From assembly GCA_029050415.1 (NCBI GenBank), contig JAIDMU010000089.1:1-10111 (forward strand): 10,111 bases of DNA, given 5' to 3'. The notes under the pieces were generated by a model. It did not search any database, was not told the origin of the DNA, and worked only from the letters and a program-made list of their open reading frames with translations. Source of the DNA: Malacoplasma sp. (GTDB lineage: Bacteria > Bacillota_I > Bacilli_A > Mycoplasmatales > Mycoplasmoidaceae). A program made the translations under genes and the position numbers. Shown in pieces: positions 7,841 to 10,111 of the stretch (the first letter of the stretch is position 1; every line of letters begins with the position of its first letter).

Positions 7841-8827
7841 ATGAAAAAAATTATAAATAAACCAGAAAACATTTTAAATGAAATGGTAGAAGGATTTGTT
7901 CTTGCAAATCCAGATGTAAGAAAAATTGGTGATTTACCAGTTATTGCAAGAAAAAATAAAACAAAAAAAGTTTCTTTAATTAGTGGTGGTGGTAGTGGAC
8001 ATGAACCTTCACATGCAGGATTTGTTGGTGAAGGTATGTTAGATGCTGCTGTTTGTGGTGAAATTTTTACTTCACCAAGTGCTGACAAAGTTTATGAAGC
8101 AATCAAAGGTACTGATTCTGGAATGGGAACACTATTAATCATTAAAAATTATAGTGGTGATGTTATGAATTTTGAAATGGCAGCTGACATGGCTAGTGCT
8201 GAAGGAATTAATGTTAAAAAAGTTATTGTAAATGATGATATTGCAGTAGAAAATTCAACTTGAACTGTTGGTAGAAGAGGGGTTGCTGGAACAATTTTTG
8301 TTCATAAAATCCTTGGAGCTGCTGCTGAAAAAGGATATTCTTTAGATCAATTAGAAAAATTAGGAAATGAATTAATTCCGAATATTAAAACAATAGGAAT
8401 GGCAACAAAACCTTGTTATGTACCAACTTCAGGTAAACTGAGTTTTGAACTTAAAGAAGATGAAATTGAAATGGGTGTTGGTATTCATGGTGAACCTGGA
8501 ACTCATAAAGAAAAAGCTAAAACTGCTGATGAATATGTTGAATACATGACAGCACAAATTTTAAAAGAAATTGACCTTAAAGCAAATGATGAAGTAGCTT
8601 TAATTGTAAATGGATTAGGTGATACAACACTTATTGAGTTGTTTATTGTAAATAACAAATTAAATAAAATTCTTTCACAAAAAAATATTAAAATTGTAAA
8701 AACATTTGTTGGAAATTATATGACTTCATTAGATATGGGTGGTTTTTCAATATCTGTGTGTAAATTAAATAGTACTTTCAAAGAATTATTAGAAAGTAAA
8801 GCTAACACACCTGCACTTAAACAATAA
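7841..8827 (+). CDS. dhaK: PTS-dependent dihydroxyacetone kinase, dihydroxyacetone-binding subunit DhaK
   Basis: DhaK binds dihydroxyacetone covalently as a hemiaminal on a histidine and receives phosphate from the ADP/ATP-carrying DhaL, yielding dihydroxyacetone phosphate. The 328-residue length is typical. Visible motifs: GGGSGHEPSHAGFVGEGML (49-67, with H54 at the catalytic His position), IKNYSGDVMNFEMA (101-114, D107 at the catalytic Asp position) and MGVGIHGEPGTH (H216, the substrate-binding His equivalent to E. coli H218). One UGA (8261-8263) is Trp. A good ribosome site, AAGGAAG (7823-7829), lies 11 bases before ATG 7841. It is the first gene of a tight three-gene operon with dhaL 19 bases downstream. 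All catalytic residues appear present. The separate DhaL and the nearby DhaM argue for the PTS-dependent form over the ATP-dependent single-chain kinase. Confidence 0.97.
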
Positions 8828-8846
8828 AATTAGGAGTTAATTAATT

Positions 8847-9461
8847 ATGAGTCTTAAGATTATTGAGAATGTAGCAAATGAAATAATTAAAAATAAAGAT
8901 TATTTAACTGATTTAGATAGAGAAATAGGTGATGGTGACCATGGTGTTAATCTATCTAGAGGATTTGAAAAAGTTTTAGAATCAATGAACGATTTAAATG
9001 GAAAAACACCATCAGAAATAATGATGAAAATTGCTATGATTCTTATGTCAAATGTTGGTGGAGCTTCTGGTGCGATTTATAGTACTGCTTTTTTAAAAGC
9101 AGGACAATTTTTAAAAGATAAACCAACAGAATTAACACCTGAATTAATTTCTGAAACTTGAAAACAAATGATTGAAGGAATTCAATCAAGAGGAAATGCA
9201 AAATTAGGTGAAAAAACTTTATTAGATGTTCAAATCCCTGCTTTTGAAGCATTTGAATCTGCAATTAAATCAGGTAAAAATTTGAAAGAATCTTTTGGTG
9301 AAGCTACAAAAATTGCTGAAAAAGCAATGAATAATACAAAAGATATTGTTGCTACAAAAGGTAGAGCTTCATATTTAGGAGAAAGATCAAAAGGACATAT
9401 TGATCCAGGTTCTGCTTCATCATATTTAATTATTAAAACAATATATGAATCAATCAATTAA
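8847..9461 (+). CDS. dhaL: PTS-dependent dihydroxyacetone kinase, ADP-binding subunit DhaL
   Basis: DhaL holds a tightly bound ADP that is phosphorylated by DhaM and then passes the phosphate to dihydroxyacetone on DhaK. The 204-residue protein has the metal/nucleotide loop LDREIGDGDHGVN (23-35; D24, D29 and D31 as the Mg2+-binding aspartates), SNVGGASGA (68-76) and the C-terminal signature GRASYLGERSKGHIDPGSAS (172-191), in which D186 lies in the conserved DPG. One UGA (9159-9161) reads as Trp; the standard code would split the protein in the middle. The ribosome site AGGAG (8832-8836) is 10 bases before ATG 8847, and dhaM follows 17 bases after the stop. In some bacteria free DhaL also controls a transcription factor such as DhaR or DhaS; no such regulator is in this window. 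Confidence 0.97.
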
Positions 9462-9478
9462 ATAAGGAGTACTTGTAA

Positions 9479-9877
9479 ATGGTAGGTATAGTTGTTGTTT
9501 CTCATAACAGAAAATTAGCTGATGAAGTTGTTAATTTTGTTAATGAAATGAAAAGATTTGATTTTCCATTATTAAGTGCTGGTGGAACAGAAGATGGGAG
9601 ATTTGGTTCAGATCCAATGAAAATTAAAGAAGTTATTGAAAAAGCATACATTGATGAAGGTGTTATTGTTTTTGGAGATATAGGTTCTTCAATTTTAAAT
9701 GCACAAATGGCTATTGATTTTTTAGATGATAAATTTGATAAATCAAAAGTGATTATTGCTAATGCTCCAATTGTTGAAGGTGCTTTAGTTGCTGTTTCAA
9801 CAAATTCAGATGATAAAAATTCTATGAAAAGAATTTTGGATGAATTAGTGCAATTAAAGAATTTTGATAAAGTTTAA
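9479..9877 (+). CDS. dhaM: PTS-dependent dihydroxyacetone kinase, phosphotransferase subunit DhaM (EIIA domain only)
   Basis: DhaM takes phosphate from the PTS (PEP, enzyme I, HPr) and rephosphorylates the ADP bound to DhaL. This 132-residue form is a single mannose-type EIIA domain: it begins MVGIVVVSHN with H9 as the phosphorylated histidine, followed by LSAGGTEDGRFGSD (32-45) and FGDIGSSILNA (65-75). Enterobacterial DhaM carries extra HPr- and EI-like domains; this short form, as in Lactococcus, must rely on the cell's general HPr. The ribosome site AAGGAGT (9464-9470) lies 8 bases before ATG 9479. It is the last gene of the dha operon and is followed by a large hairpin terminator. It contains no UGA codon. 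Confidence 0.95.
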   Translation: MVGIVVVSHNRKLADEVVNFVNEMKRFDFPLLSAGGTEDGRFGSDPMKIKEVIEKAYIDEGVIVFGDIGSSILNAQMAIDFLDDKFDKSKVIIANAPIVEGALVAVSTNSDDKNSMKRILDELVQLKNFDKV

Positions 9878-9915
9878 AAATAAAAAATACATACATATTT
9901 TTAAATAAATAATTT

Positions 9916-9976
9916 AACTGTAGATTTGATTATTTTAAAAAATGCTTTAAAAAATAATCACTTCTACAGTTTTTAT
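9916..9976 (+). terminator. Two-part hairpin terminator of the dha operon
   Basis: AACTGTAGA (9916-9924) pairs perfectly with TCTACAGTT (9963-9971), and inside it GATTATTTT (9928-9936) pairs with AAAATAATC (9951-9959), separated by a 3-by-3 internal loop (TTT opposite ACT). A T-rich tract (TTTATATTTT) follows. This is a good intrinsic terminator 38 bases after the dhaM stop. Confidence 0.8.
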
Positions 9977-10023
9977 ATTTTGATTTTTAATTATATTTGT
10001 GTGTTTAATTTTTGAAAGTATTC

Positions 10024-10111
10024 TTTTTTTTTTTTTTTTTTTTTTTTTGGTTTTTTTTTTGTTTTTTTAAAAAAGTCGCGGGCCCCCCGAGTAACGGGGG
10101 GGGTGGGGGGG
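10024..10111. other. Homopolymer and GC-rich window end, probable assembly artefact
   Basis: The window ends with 25 T (10024-10048), GG, 10 T, G, 7 T, 6 A, then a GC-rich piece (GTCGCGGGCCCCCCGAGTAAC, 10075-10095) and runs of 8 and 7 G. Nothing else in the window has this composition. Such poly-T and poly-G ends are typical of erroneous extension at a contig end. I see no gene here. Confidence 0.75.

Noticed and set aside
7813-8088. Minus-strand open frame over the start of dhaK
   Set aside because: It is antisense to the conserved DhaK N-terminus and arises from the codon pattern of that gene.
1-10111. Search for tRNA, rRNA, CRISPR arrays and insertion sequences
   Set aside because: I saw no cloverleaf-type GC-rich segment, no regularly spaced repeats, and no transposase or flanking inverted repeats.

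Overview
The window comes from a very AT-rich mollicute (mycoplasma-type) genome that uses genetic code 4. I located 19 in-frame UGA codons at positions that make sense as tryptophan, against two UGG codons. Read with the standard code, most genes fall into fragments; read with UGA=Trp they become full-length members of known families. The genus cannot be fixed from this window. A dihydroxyacetone kinase operon, fhs and a DUF3196-like protein together loosely suggest the M. penetrans/M. pneumoniae side of the mycoplasmas, but that is a weak inference.

Layout. Positions 2-862 (+) hold the C-terminal part of a SNF2-family helicase. After a short gap with a TATAAT box come a DUF402 nucleotide-phosphatase-like gene (968-1519) and, 4 bp later, a DUF3196-like helical-repeat gene (1524-2339). 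A highly charged orphan follows (2386-2850). This plus-strand block meets a minus-strand gene (2861-4189) tail to tail with only 10 bp between the stop codons. That gene encodes a DUF2130 protein: a long coiled coil joined to a PD-(D/E)XK nuclease-like domain. A divergent AT-rich promoter region (4190-4307) separates it from fhs (formate-tetrahydrofolate ligase, 4308-5891) and a MATE-type multidrug/cation exporter (5932-7626). A strong hairpin terminator closes that block. The last block is a compact operon, dhaK-dhaL-dhaM (7841-9877), ended by a second large hairpin. The final ~90 bases are homopolymer runs and GC-rich sequence that do not look like this genome and are probably a contig-end artefact.

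How the genes work together. DhaK, DhaL and DhaM form a PTS-dependent dihydroxyacetone kinase. Phosphate passes from PEP through EI/HPr to DhaM, then to the ADP bound in DhaL, and then to dihydroxyacetone held covalently on DhaK, giving dihydroxyacetone phosphate for glycolysis or lipid synthesis. Fhs supplies 10-formyl-THF, probably for initiator-tRNA formylation. The other genes appear to be housekeeping or poorly characterised mollicute genes. I see no RNA gene, CRISPR array, insertion sequence or clear new defence system. The DUF2130 nuclease-like protein and its convergent orphan neighbour are the least understood part of the window.
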